Assembly (NCBI GenBank): GCA_040290295.1
Contig: PSMW01000018.1
Location: forward strand, 3,691 to 67,690
Direction: 5' to 3'
From: CAADGV01 sp040290295
Lineage (GTDB): Bacteria > Bacteroidota > Ignavibacteria > UBA10030 > UBA6906
DNA: 64,000 bases
In this document: positions 18,049 to 26,659 of the stretch, in pieces
Position numbering within the stretch: position 1 is the stretch's first letter
How the letters are laid out: the number at the start of each line of letters is the position of its first letter
Notes under the pieces: generated by a model
What the model saw: the letters and a program-made list of their open reading frames with translations, nothing else
What the model was told of the DNA's origin: nothing
Databases searched by the model: none
Made by a program: the position numbers and the translations under genes

Positions 18049-18392
18049 ATGCCCTCATGGTTTGTGTACTTCCTCAAGAGCGTCGAGCATGATTTCGTGT
18101 ATGTCGGGTCGGCTCGACCAACACCTTACAACGACGCGTGAAGGAACACCAAGACGGATACGTTCACTCCACGCAAGGCTATGCGCCCTTTGTGTTGGTC
18201 GCGTACATTGCCGTCAGCACCGAGCGCACGGCGCGTGATTTGGAGTCATATTGCAAGACTGGTTCCGGCAAGGCTTTCTTCAGGAAGCGAATTTTAACCG
18301 ACGAAGCTGCTTCTCAAGCGTCGTCGGTCCCACATTCCCCTCTCCTGCTCGTTTCTCAGTATTTGAAAAATCTACAACCGGCATGGCAGTAA
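18049..18392 (+). pseudogene. GIY-YIG endonuclease-like gene broken by a 5-bp tandem duplication
   Basis: It begins MPSWFVYFLKSVEHDFVYVG from the ATG at 18049, the start of small stand-alone GIY-YIG (UvrC-type nuclease fold) proteins. It then leaves frame and continues in another frame as STNTLQRRVKEHQDGYVHST...YAPFVLV...ESYCKTGSGKAFFRK, the rest of the same domain. The break is exactly at GTCGG repeated twice (18103-18107 and 18108-18112). Removing one copy restores a single frame of 112 residues. AAAGGAG lies upstream of the ATG. Whether the duplication is biological or a sequencing artefact cannot be decided here. Confidence 0.8.
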
Positions 18393-18636
18393 AGCGATGA
18401 TGACATCGGTGTCTGGTGACTGCTTTCGGGAAACTTCAAGAGAACGCTCGTTTGCGGCAGGTAAATAGGTGAAGAGTGACTCTGGCATATCGCGTGAAGG
18501 AATGTGTGCGTGAGGCGAATCGTGTAGCGGCAACGATCGGGTTCGATGCAGAACCTTCCCCCAACATCTCGGGTCCCCCTGAACGCTCGAATGGTAGCCT
18601 CTCTGCCTATCGGCAGAACACTCATCATTCAACAAC

Positions 18637-19131
18637 ATGATACGCGGGACATTTATGGTAAAGGACAACCCGAAAACGCCCGGACAATCGGGCAGCGAGC
18701 AGTCGTCGTCGTTGCATCCACGGCTGGCGTGGATGATTTGCTACGAGGAAACCGGCAGTGCGCAGGAGGTATGCAGGCGCTTCGGTATCAGTCGCAAGAC
18801 GTTTTACAAGTGGCTGAAGCGCTATCGCCAATCCGGCGGCGACACGAAGAGCCTGGTGGATCAATCCCGGCGCCCGCATCACTTCCCCAGTGCAACGCCG
18901 GAATCGAGCATCCAACTCCTAAAACGCTTGAGGGATCAAACCGGGTTCGGCCAGCGTCGGCTCAAGGCGATGCTGCAAGAGAAGCACAACATCAAGATAT
19001 CAGAGCGGACCATCTGGAAGATCTTGAAGCGTCTCGAGCAGCAGGAGAAAGCCGGCGGCACGCCACCTCCCTCATCTATGAGTGGCGGCGCCGAACTTCG
19101 AGGCATGGGCCACGCGTCGTTGCATCCGTAA
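18637..19131 (+). CDS. Helix-turn-helix protein resembling the N-terminal part of an IS481-type transposase
   Basis: 164 residues (or 158 if the second ATG at 18655 is used). It has two DNA-binding modules: RLAWMICYEETGSAQEVCRRFGISRKTFYKWLKRY, then a DQSRRPHH linker and a second predicted HTH (LRDQTGFGQRRLKAMLQ...ISERTIWKILKRL). This is the arrangement before the DDE catalytic core in IS481/IS3-like transposases, but no D-D-E core follows; the protein ends in a low-complexity tail. It is either a remnant of a mobile element or a domesticated DNA-binding protein. No terminal inverted repeats were found by eye. Confidence 0.6.
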   Translation: MIRGTFMVKDNPKTPGQSGSEQSSSLHPRLAWMICYEETGSAQEVCRRFGISRKTFYKWLKRYRQSGGDTKSLVDQSRRPHHFPSATPESSIQLLKRLRDQTGFGQRRLKAMLQEKHNIKISERTIWKILKRLEQQEKAGGTPPPSSMSGGAELRGMGHASLHP

Positions 19132-19415
19132 CGTCAACCGTACGGGGAGCCATCCATCCCCTCGATGGCTCCGCGGTTTCCCCTCTCGATACAGCGTCAC
19201 CGCTCTGCTCACCAGCTTTGCGTAATCCGCGCGAATCGCACAAACTGTAACATCGTTGCGCGGTGTTACAAGCAACCCGTACGCCGTCGCGTATATTTGG
19301 TCCACACATTTCCTCAGCGGAGTGTGCCACGTCCCCCGCAATCTCTTTCCTCGAGTTCCATCCCCGGAACTCCAAGCACATTTTCAACAACTGTTTACGT
19401 CACGTGAGGGTTTTT

Positions 19416-19673
19416 ATGGGAGACTACCTCCGCAACCTGAACAATCTCGATCCTCATTTGAATGCGCTCGTCGTGTCGAAGCTGAAAGAGCTTCAGCGAC
19501 GCGATGGACGACGCTACATGTCGATCGACGACCTTTCGGAGCAGGATGAGCTGGAGTTGCTGCGCGAGTATTGCCTGAATCTTTACCGTGAATACCGCAT
19601 GTTGCGCAACATGTTCCTCGAACACATGCATGAACCGGGGCGCCGCGAATCTCTGCGCGACCGGATGAATTGA
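19416..19673 (+). CDS. Small helical protein of unknown function
   Basis: 85 residues from the ATG at 19416 with GAGGG about 8 bases upstream. It is highly charged and mostly helical by composition (LRNLNNLDPHLNALVVSKLK, LSEQDELELLREYCLNLYRE) and has no signal peptide or membrane segment. No family is recognised. A TATATTTG box at 19292-19299 lies upstream without a convincing -35. Codon use is ordinary for the window, so it is probably real. Confidence 0.55.
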   Translation: MGDYLRNLNNLDPHLNALVVSKLKELQRRDGRRYMSIDDLSEQDELELLREYCLNLYREYRMLRNMFLEHMHEPGRRESLRDRMN

Positions 19674-19703
19674 CATTCTCTCCTTCGGGTGTGAGTCGCC
19701 CCC

Positions 19704-19732
19704 TTGACCCAGTTCGGTTCTTTTGCTATACT
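19704..19732 (+). promoter_or_regulatory. Near-consensus sigma70 promoter
   Basis: TTGACC (19704-19709), 17-base spacer, TATACT (19727-19732). It implies transcription starting near 19739, so the TTG inside the -35 hexamer cannot be the start of the downstream gene even though the frame is open there. Confidence 0.6.
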
Positions 19733-19811
19733 ATTGCCAGCAAAGCACCATCGAACGGGGGTACCTATTTCGCAGGCTTTTCTTCGCAGTCGCCACGCAC
19801 GACTGCCGTTA

Positions 19812-21377
19812 GTGACGCGCAAACTCTTTTCGGGCTACGTTGCGATCCTTGCTGTCGTCTTGCTTTTGGTGCCTGCCATTGGCAGTGCACAGAGCTTCGA
19901 CACGCTTCGCATTGCGACCTATAACATTCTCAACTATCCGGGTTCAACTTCAGCCGTTCGGAACCCGGAGTTCCGCAAGGTCATCCACACCCTTTCGCCC
20001 GATGTGCTGGTGGTTCAAGAACTGGTGAGCGCGGCGGGGCAGAACGAGTTTCTCAGCAGCGTCTTGAATGCTTACACGCCGAACCTCTACGCCGCTGCCC
20101 CATTCAACGACGGACCCGATACCGACAATGGGTTGTTTTACAAGCCTGCCAGATGCGAGTTTCTCGGCGCGACTTATCTTTCCACACCATTGCGTGACAT
20201 TGCCGAGTATGTTGTTCGGCCCGTGAACTCGACGACGTCGCTTCGCATCTACTCTGTGCATCTCAAGGCAAGCACGGGGACGACCAACGAGCAGGCACGC
20301 TTACAGGAGGTGACGATTCTCCGCAACCGACTTGATTCGCTCCCTTCGGGTACACCATTTCTCATACTGGGCGATTTCAATATTTATTCGAGTGCCGAGC
20401 CCGCGTTCCAATTGCTCACCAGCACGGGCACGAATGCTGCGGGTCAGGCATTCGATCCGCTGAATCTATCGGGGTCGTGGGGATCGAATCCTGCGTTCGC
20501 ACCGTATCACACGCAGTCGCCTCGTGTGCGTTCGTTCGGCGGTGGCTCGACCGGTGGGATGGATGACCGATTCGATATGATCCTCACCTCAAGCACGATG
20601 GCGGGGAGGATTGTCCCCTCGTCGTACATCGCGTACGGCAACGATGGCAATCATTACAACGACTCGATCAACCGTTTGCCGAATGCCGCAGTACCGGATA
20701 GCGTGGCAAATGCTCTCCACGCTGCATCCGATCATATCCCTGTTGCCGCGAAGTTCGTCTTCGAGCGGAACGTGGTACCGATTCAACTTGCCTACTTCAA
20801 TGGTTCGCTCAATGCACGTGCGGACAGCATTGTGTTGCGCTGGGGAACAGTGAGCGAAACGAACAACTTCGGCTTTTATGTTCAGAAGCGCACGAGCACG
20901 ATCGAGCAGTGGTGGACCATCGAGCACTCGTTCGTGCCCGGGCACGGCACCACGTTGGAACCGCAGCACTATCGGTTTGCCGAGCCGAACATTCCACCTG
21001 CCGCGACGTTGTTCTACCGCCTGCAACAGCTCGATCTCGATGGTACGGCTCACTTTACCGAGGGCATTGCTGTGAACACTGTGAGCAGTGTTTCCATAAC
21101 CCAACCAACAACGGCGTTCCTTTCTCAAAACTATCCGAATCCGTCCAATGCGCAGACGGTGATCGAGTTTCGGGTTGCATCGAGCGATGCGGTGTCTCTT
21201 ACCGTCTTCGATATGTTGGGGCGAGAGGTGCGGCGATTATTTGATGGGGATGCCGCGGCTGGAACGACGTACAGGGTGAAGTTCGATGCAAGCGATTTGG
21301 CGGGTGGAGTGTACTTCTACCGATTCGTTTCAGCTCAGCATGGGAGTGCAACGAGGCGGCTGGTGTATCTTAAGTAA
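19812..21377 (+). CDS. Secreted endonuclease/exonuclease/phosphatase-family protein with T9SS sorting tail
   Basis: About 521 residues from a GTG at 19812; the signal peptide (VAILAVVLLLVPAIGSAQS) follows at once. The EEP domain covers roughly residues 30-320 with catalytic landmarks ATYNILNYPG, VVQELVS, LILGDFNIYS and the final SDHIPVAAKF. It is therefore probably an extracellular nuclease or phosphatase. Next comes an about 100-residue module (PIQLAYFNGS...NNFGFYVQ...SFVPGHGTTLEP...LDLDGTAHF) also found in the alpha-amylase at 32140-35409. It ends with the sorting tail NYPNPSNAQ...LGREV...GGVYFYRF...RRLVYLK. The start is uncertain by a few codons because no ribosome site is clear. Confidence 0.85.
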   Translation: MTRKLFSGYVAILAVVLLLVPAIGSAQSFDTLRIATYNILNYPGSTSAVRNPEFRKVIHTLSPDVLVVQELVSAAGQNEFLSSVLNAYTPNLYAAAPFNDGPDTDNGLFYKPARCEFLGATYLSTPLRDIAEYVVRPVNSTTSLRIYSVHLKASTGTTNEQARLQEVTILRNRLDSLPSGTPFLILGDFNIYSSAEPAFQLLTSTGTNAAGQAFDPLNLSGSWGSNPAFAPYHTQSPRVRSFGGGSTGGMDDRFDMILTSSTMAGRIVPSSYIAYGNDGNHYNDSINRLPNAAVPDSVANALHAASDHIPVAAKFVFERNVVPIQLAYFNGSLNARADSIVLRWGTVSETNNFGFYVQKRTSTIEQWWTIEHSFVPGHGTTLEPQHYRFAEPNIPPAATLFYRLQQLDLDGTAHFTEGIAVNTVSSVSITQPTTAFLSQNYPNPSNAQTVIEFRVASSDAVSLTVFDMLGREVRRLFDGDAAAGTTYRVKFDASDLAGGVYFYRFVSAQHGSATRRLVYLK

Positions 21378-21633
21378 CCGGGAATGTTTCGGGCTGAGGG
21401 GAGCGTGCTTTGTCGATCTTGCTGAAGCGAAGAGGTGCCGCCGCGTTAGGCGCCCGGAAGGGGCCTGCCGCAGGCAGGCAGTGCTGAGCGCTTTTGAGCG
21501 AAGCACCGAAGCGGAAGCGAAGCCTGAAGGGTGCCGACCCCCGCCGAAGTCCGCCGTCGGCGGGACGAAGGCGGNNNNNNNNNNTGGGGGGAACGCCCAA
21601 TTCTTCACCCGCCTCACGCTGTTGTCTCTGCTC
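21378..21633. repeat. Structured GC-rich intergenic element with several inverted repeats and an assembly gap
   Basis: Lies between convergent genes. By eye it contains at least three short palindromes: GCCTGC-C-GCAGGC (21463-21475), GTGCT...AGCAC (21481-21506) and CCGCC-GTC-GGCGG (21551-21563). Ten Ns (21575-21584) follow, beside a run of six G. No plausible coding frame. The composition differs from flanking genes and the gap suggests a sequence repeated elsewhere in the genome. It could act as a bidirectional transcription barrier for the two flanking genes. Confidence 0.55.
21575..21584. other. Assembly gap (10 N)
   Basis: Ten Ns beside GGGGGG within the structured intergenic element; the true distance is unknown. 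Confidence 0.95.
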
Positions 21634-22461
21634 CTACCCTTTCACACTGCCCAACGTCAATCCCGACACAAGATACTTGCTGAGACTGAGGAAGAGGACC
21701 ACGACCGGAATGGTAACGATGATGGATGACGCGCCGTAGAGTCCCCATTCGGTGCTCATGTTTGCTTCGAACGATTTCAGTCCGAGCGGCAGGGTCCAGA
21801 GGTGTGAGTCTTGGAGGATTTGCGCGGCAACGATGTACTCCGCCCACGCGGTCATGAATGAGAAAAGTGCTGTGATGACAAGCGCGGGCGCGGCAAGCGG
21901 AAGAATGATTTTGTAAAATGCTTGGAACTGATTGCAGCCATCGATGCGCGCCGCTTCTTCGAGGCTGGTGGGAATGGTGTCGTAGTATCCTTTCATCGTC
22001 CAGATGGTGAAGGGGAGTGCGGTGGCGGTGTAGATGACGATAACGCCGAGATACGTGTTGATGAGACCGACTTTGATGAGCATGATGTAGAGCGGAAGGA
22101 GCAGCATGGTTGCCGGAAACATTTGCGTGGTGAGCAGGCTGAGCAAACCGAATTTCTTGCCGATGAACTCGAACCGCGAGAACGCGTAGCCCGCCATCGC
22201 CGCCAAGACCACGCCGGTGATCGTGACGACGCCGGAGACGAGCAGACTGTTCCACAACCACAACAGGAAGGGCTGATCGGTGAAGAGACGCACGTAGTTG
22301 TTGAACGTGGCATTGTCGGGAATGATCTCCAACGAGGTGGAGAGGAGCTTGTCTTCGGGTCGCAGCGAAATGGTGACGACTTGCAGAATGGGATAGACGG
22401 CAACGACACAGAAGACGACAAGGGTGAGATAGGTTGCTGTCAGGCGGATGAGACGTTTCAT
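21634..22461 (-). CDS. Maltodextrin-type ABC importer permease (MalG-like)
   Basis: Inner-membrane permease of a carbohydrate ABC importer, 275 residues. The start is the ATG at 22459-22461 with AAGGAG 7 bases upstream. Six membrane helices; the cytoplasmic EAA loop that docks the ATPase reads LEEAARIDGCNQFQAFYKI. The C-terminus GLTLGSVKG is typical of MalG-like proteins. Last gene of the operon that starts at 36850; it follows the MalF-like gene by 70 bases. The dedicated ATPase is not in this operon but at 55771. Confidence 0.9.
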   Translation of the reverse strand: MKRLIRLTATYLTLVVFCVVAVYPILQVVTISLRPEDKLLSTSLEIIPDNATFNNYVRLFTDQPFLLWLWNSLLVSGVVTITGVVLAAMAGYAFSRFEFIGKKFGLLSLLTTQMFPATMLLLPLYIMLIKVGLINTYLGVIVIYTATALPFTIWTMKGYYDTIPTSLEEAARIDGCNQFQAFYKIILPLAAPALVITALFSFMTAWAEYIVAAQILQDSHLWTLPLGLKSFEANMSTEWGLYGASSIIVTIPVVVLFLSLSKYLVSGLTLGSVKG

Positions 22462-22531
22462 GGCACACTCCTTCGAGAGCAACGGGAAGAGATGATGATG
22501 TGAGAATGTCGTTTGTTCATTGCGTGATTGC

Positions 22532-23431
22532 TCAATAGGCTGCTTCGGTTGCGCGTGTGCGTTTCATGAAGAAGAGGCTGAAGCCGAGGAGGATGATGAA
22601 GATGACCATCGAGAGTGCGGCGGCGTACCCGTAGCGATACAAGTTGAACGCTGCCTTGTACACAAACGAGACGAGGATGTGTGTTTGATCGGACGGCTCG
22701 CCTCCATTACTGACCAACCAGACGATGTTCAAGTTGTTGAATGTCCACACCGTACCGAGCGTGATGGCGGGAATCATGACCGGACGAATGAGCGGGATGG
22801 TGATGCGCCAAAGTTTGTGCCACCACGATGCGCCGTCGATATCCGCCGCTTCGTAGAGTTCATGCGGAATGCTTTGCAACGCGCCTAAGGCAATCACCAT
22901 CATGAACGGAAAGCCGAGCCACACGTTCGTCAGAATACACCCAATGAATGCTTCGGTCGGACTCTTGAGCCACTCGACTGCAGGCAGGTGCATATATTTG
23001 GTGATGATGAGATTGAGTGCACCGTACTCATAGTTGAACATGCCCCGCCACGTCAAGGCGACGATATACTGCGGAATCGCCCACGGCAAAATGAGCAACG
23101 TCCGAAACAGTGGTTTGGCTTTCACATCCTTCTGGTTGAGCACCAAGGCAAGGAACACACCGATGACGACATGGAAGAAGACGTTCACCACCGTCCACAC
23201 AATCGTCTTGGCGAAGATGGTATAGAAGTCCGGCTGCGTCGGCTCGGTGAAGACTTTGATGTATTGCTGGGGACCGATGATCGTCCAGTCCTTGATGTGG
23301 CGGAGGTTCATATTCGAGAAGGAGATGACCACGTTGTACACGAAGGGATAGAAGACGACGGCGAAGAGGATGAGAAACGACGGTACGACGAGAAACGTGA
23401 CGAACAGTTTGTGTTGAATGCGGTTAGTCAT
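22532..23431 (-). CDS. Maltodextrin-type ABC importer permease (MalF-like)
   Basis: Second inner-membrane permease of the sugar importer, 299 residues from the ATG at 23429-23431. Six helices without the large periplasmic insert of E. coli MalF. EAA motif YEAADIDGASWWHKLWRITIP. It lies 8 bases downstream of the solute-binding lipoprotein gene, so production is tightly linked. Neighbouring glucan hydrolases make maltodextrins the likely substrate. Confidence 0.9.
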   Translation of the reverse strand: MTNRIQHKLFVTFLVVPSFLILFAVVFYPFVYNVVISFSNMNLRHIKDWTIIGPQQYIKVFTEPTQPDFYTIFAKTIVWTVVNVFFHVVIGVFLALVLNQKDVKAKPLFRTLLILPWAIPQYIVALTWRGMFNYEYGALNLIITKYMHLPAVEWLKSPTEAFIGCILTNVWLGFPFMMVIALGALQSIPHELYEAADIDGASWWHKLWRITIPLIRPVMIPAITLGTVWTFNNLNIVWLVSNGGEPSDQTHILVSFVYKAAFNLYRYGYAAALSMVIFIILLGFSLFFMKRTRATEAAY

Positions 23432-23439
23432 GTCGGTGC

Positions 23440-24720
23440 CTATTCGTTCATTTCCTGAATCTTGCGCAGTGCGAGCGCCTGCATCTCCTTGGCAGCCTGG
23501 CGGGGCGTTTTCGACCCGCCCAGCACGGCTTGATAGCCGGGGCGCATGGCATCCCAAATAGCACGAAGCTCCGGCACAACGGGCATAGGCTTGCCGCGCT
23601 CGATCTGCAACGCAGAGTTCCGCAAGATCTCATCGTTGCGCACGAATGCCGAGTTGAGTGCCTCTTTGCGTGTCGGCATTGTGCTGAGCGCACGCGCGGT
23701 TTCAAGTTGCTGTTCCGGTTCCATGAGGAAGCGCAAGAGTGTGAGCACGATTGGGCGCTTCTCTTCCGGCACGTTGGCGTTGAGCGAAAAACCTTTCGGC
23801 GAGACCATCGGTGCGCACCACAATCCCGTGCTAACGATCTTGGGCAAGGGCGCCACACCAATGTCGATGCCGGCTTTTTTATACCCCGCCCACGACCAAT
23901 CGCCGTTGATGATCATTGCGCTCTTCCCATCTTTGAACAACGCATCAGCGATGTTGTAGTCCGCTTCACTCGGAATGATCTTGTATCTATCGCGAAGGTC
24001 GCGAATGAACTCGAGCGCCCGAATCATTCCTTCCGAATCGAGTGTCGGAACGCCGTCGTCGGTCATCACCCATCCGCCGAATCCGGTTAGGAACGGAATG
24101 AAGAAGAACGGCTCGGTGTAGTTCCAGCACAAGCCGTACTGATCCGGTTTCCCATCACCGTCCTTATCCACCGTCAGCCTCTTCCCGATCTCGATCAGCT
24201 CCACGTCTGTTTCCGGTGGCGTCTGCACCAACGCTTTGTTGTACACCAGCGTGAGATGGTTCCCCACTTTGTCGGCAATCTGGTAGAGATGCCCCTTGAA
24301 GTACGTGAGTCCTTTCGGGATGACGTTGTCGAGATACTTCGGGTCGAACAGCGACTCCAACGGCGCGATGATTCCCATGACTTCGAACGGTCCGACTTGG
24401 TCGGAGGGACCGTACACAAGATCGGGACCCTGCCCGGCAATCGCTGCCACGATGAAGCCGGATCGCAATTCCTCCGTCTCCTTATAGATCGCCTCGGCAG
24501 TGATGCCCGGGTTCTGATCCATAAAGCGTTTCAACTGCGCCTCGAGAATCACGCGCTCATCCACGCGCATCTGATGCCAGATGACAATATGGTTAGGATT
24601 GACAGGACGTCTGCACCCGCTTGCAACGAGCGCCCCGACGGCGAGCGCACCAAGCAGGAAGCAACTCACACTCCGTCGCACGATGGACAGGGGTGGCGTC
24701 AGCATTCGAAGACCAAGCAT
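23440..24720 (-). CDS. Sugar ABC importer solute-binding lipoprotein (MalE-like)
   Basis: Extracytoplasmic sugar-binding protein, about 426 residues, or 421 if the second ATG (24705) is used. Lipobox near residue 35 (LVASGC), so it is anchored to the inner membrane facing the periplasm. The body is a family 1 solute-binding protein: IVIWHQM, GPDLVYGPSDQVGPF, LVYNKALVQTPPET, KSAMIINGDWSWAGYKKAG and ETARALSTMPTRKEALN. An acidic DKDGDGKPD loop could bind calcium. The gene overlaps the end of the upstream GH13-like gene. Confidence 0.9.
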   Translation of the reverse strand: MLGLRMLTPPLSIVRRSVSCFLLGALAVGALVASGCRRPVNPNHIVIWHQMRVDERVILEAQLKRFMDQNPGITAEAIYKETEELRSGFIVAAIAGQGPDLVYGPSDQVGPFEVMGIIAPLESLFDPKYLDNVIPKGLTYFKGHLYQIADKVGNHLTLVYNKALVQTPPETDVELIEIGKRLTVDKDGDGKPDQYGLCWNYTEPFFFIPFLTGFGGWVMTDDGVPTLDSEGMIRALEFIRDLRDRYKIIPSEADYNIADALFKDGKSAMIINGDWSWAGYKKAGIDIGVAPLPKIVSTGLWCAPMVSPKGFSLNANVPEEKRPIVLTLLRFLMEPEQQLETARALSTMPTRKEALNSAFVRNDEILRNSALQIERGKPMPVVPELRAIWDAMRPGYQAVLGGSKTPRQAAKEMQALALRKIQEMNE

Positions 24721-26657
24721 TGACCCGCATGTACCTTAGTGTGCAGGTGTCCCTGCTTCACCTCGTAGTCTTTACCGCTGAGAAGATCGGTCACCGTGGA
24801 CTTTCCCGTATCCAACCGCACGTGCGCTTGTTCGGCAGCGTGATAGTTTGTATTGGTGACGATAACGATGCACTTGCGCGGTTGATCGGCGACGCGGGCG
24901 AACGCAAGAATGTGCTCGTTGGGATCATTCAGCATGACGAACGACATCGGATTGGGGTCGACAACGCACTTGTGATACTTGCGGCGGATTGCGAGCACCT
25001 TCTTGACCCACCAGGTGAACTGCTGTTTGTTCAGCCAGTTGTAAGCATACGCACTGAACAGCGGGAGCTTCTCCGAAGGAAAGTGTTTGAGTTGTTCGTT
25101 TGTGAAATCTAATCCCGTGTTGATCGGGTAGGTTTCGGCAAGCTCGTAGCCGGAATGAATGAACGGGATGCCGGGCAGGAAGCTATTGACCACCATCGCC
25201 CACATGCTATACGTGACACCGCCGGGACGCGCTGCTGCTCGAGGAGTGTTATGGTTTTCTGGCGTCGCGAAGAACGGTATGGGAAATCCTTCGGACGCGG
25301 CGCGTTTGCAGAAGGCACGCATGCGCGGCGGATGGTGCTCGTCGATCCACAGGAAGCCGAACACGGCGTTGTAGCCTTCCTCGCGACTGCGCCGCGTGAT
25401 GGAGAAGTTCTCGTCCCAAAAGGCAAAGTCGGGATCGTACTTCCGCGCTGTAGCCACCATCTCGCGTTTCAACTCCATCGGCAACGCGTGCCCCATATCG
25501 ATCATCACGCCGTCGATTTCGAATTCACGTTGATAGTACGGAATGATGCCGACAATGCGATCCCAGAGCGGGCGATTGATATTTTCGGGACGCGCGAGAC
25601 GCTCGTCGTACATGCGGATGGTATTGTACGCGATGTAATTGAAATCGGGATGCACGTAGAGCCGCAGGTACGTCACGTCGTCCCACGGAGGTTGGTTGTC
25701 GTCGGGAGGCCAATCGGCGAAGGCGCCGGGGATTTTCACACGCTGGCCATTTTCCAACACACCAATGTAGCGTCCGTTTTCCTTCACGACCGCCTCCGGT
25801 CTTGGCGGCTCGGTGAAGAAATCGCGATACACTTGATGCGGAGGAAGCAGATTCATGTAGTGATGCTCTCGCACTTGGTGATGAATCCGTTCCAGCTCTT
25901 CTTTGGTGAAGAGAGGCGAACCGTACCGCGATTCATCGGGATGCGACGGGTCGCGTTGGAGAATTTCTTCTCTGATCCAATACATCCATTCGGGATGTTC
26001 CTTTACCCAATCGGAATCTTTCGCGGCGGTACGAAAGACGAATTCCACCACCACGCGCAGCCCGTAGTTGTGTGCCGCTTCGACGAACGCTTTAAACTCC
26101 GTCTTCGCGTCGAGTCCCAACAACGGCTCGGCGAGATTCTCATCCAGCTCGTACGGATTGCGGATAGCATACGGCGAGCCTAAGGTTCCCTTGTTCCCAT
26201 CACGTCCGATCGCCGTAATCGGCAATAAGTGCACGGTGTTTGCACCCAGTTTTTTGATATAGGGAAGCATCGCCAGCGCCTTCATAAAGGTACCCGTTTC
26301 GCGCACGCCATCAGCGTTGACAGGCAAGTCCACCGTGCCGTTGCCGTTGTGATCGAAAGCTGCGGTTGTCCTCACGAACATGTTATAAATAATTGCCTCG
26401 CGACTCCACTCCCCTCCTGTCGGTTCTGGTTTCGGAGGGCGCTTTGCTTTCCTCGCTGCGCGAACGGCGTCGAGAAAGAACGCGAGAGGATGCACCTGCA
26501 CGCGTTTCGGTGTACAGGGACCATCGACGTGTTCGCCCGGCAGCCAGAGCGATGGAACCGCGTAGTTGAATTTTTTCCCTTCCGTCTCTTTGATCTTCCT
26601 CCGTAACACCTCTTCGACAATCTCCAATGCGCTTGGTGGTTGGTATGGTTTCCCCAT
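24699..26657 (-). CDS. Atypical GH13-like cytoplasmic protein
   Basis: 652 residues without signal peptide. The TIM-barrel character of GH13 alpha-glucan enzymes is recognisable (AIIYNMFVRTTAAFDHNG, LGANTVHLLPITAIG, GSPYAIRNPYELDE). The four conserved regions deviate by eye: region I reads RVVVEFVFRTA where D-V-V-F-N-H is usual, region II GVMIDMGHALP lacks the usual arginine but keeps the aspartate, region III FWDENF keeps an acid, and region IV reads PENHNTPR with Asn where Asp is usual. It may be a divergent subfamily with another specificity or a non-hydrolytic role. It sits 2 bases after the GH57 gene and overlaps the sugar-binding lipoprotein gene. Confidence 0.75.
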   Translation of the reverse strand: MGKPYQPPSALEIVEEVLRRKIKETEGKKFNYAVPSLWLPGEHVDGPCTPKRVQVHPLAFFLDAVRAARKAKRPPKPEPTGGEWSREAIIYNMFVRTTAAFDHNGNGTVDLPVNADGVRETGTFMKALAMLPYIKKLGANTVHLLPITAIGRDGNKGTLGSPYAIRNPYELDENLAEPLLGLDAKTEFKAFVEAAHNYGLRVVVEFVFRTAAKDSDWVKEHPEWMYWIREEILQRDPSHPDESRYGSPLFTKEELERIHHQVREHHYMNLLPPHQVYRDFFTEPPRPEAVVKENGRYIGVLENGQRVKIPGAFADWPPDDNQPPWDDVTYLRLYVHPDFNYIAYNTIRMYDERLARPENINRPLWDRIVGIIPYYQREFEIDGVMIDMGHALPMELKREMVATARKYDPDFAFWDENFSITRRSREEGYNAVFGFLWIDEHHPPRMRAFCKRAASEGFPIPFFATPENHNTPRAAARPGGVTYSMWAMVVNSFLPGIPFIHSGYELAETYPINTGLDFTNEQLKHFPSEKLPLFSAYAYNWLNKQQFTWWVKKVLAIRRKYHKCVVDPNPMSFVMLNDPNEHILAFARVADQPRKCIVIVTNTNYHAAEQAHVRLDTGKSTVTDLLSGKDYEVKQGHLHTKVHAGQCLVFEC

Positions 26658-26659
26658 AG

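Noticed and set aside
21445..21451. GTTAGGC, resembling an integron attC core site, inside the structured intergenic element
   Set aside because: No second core site at the right distance and no integron integrase or cassette genes in the window.
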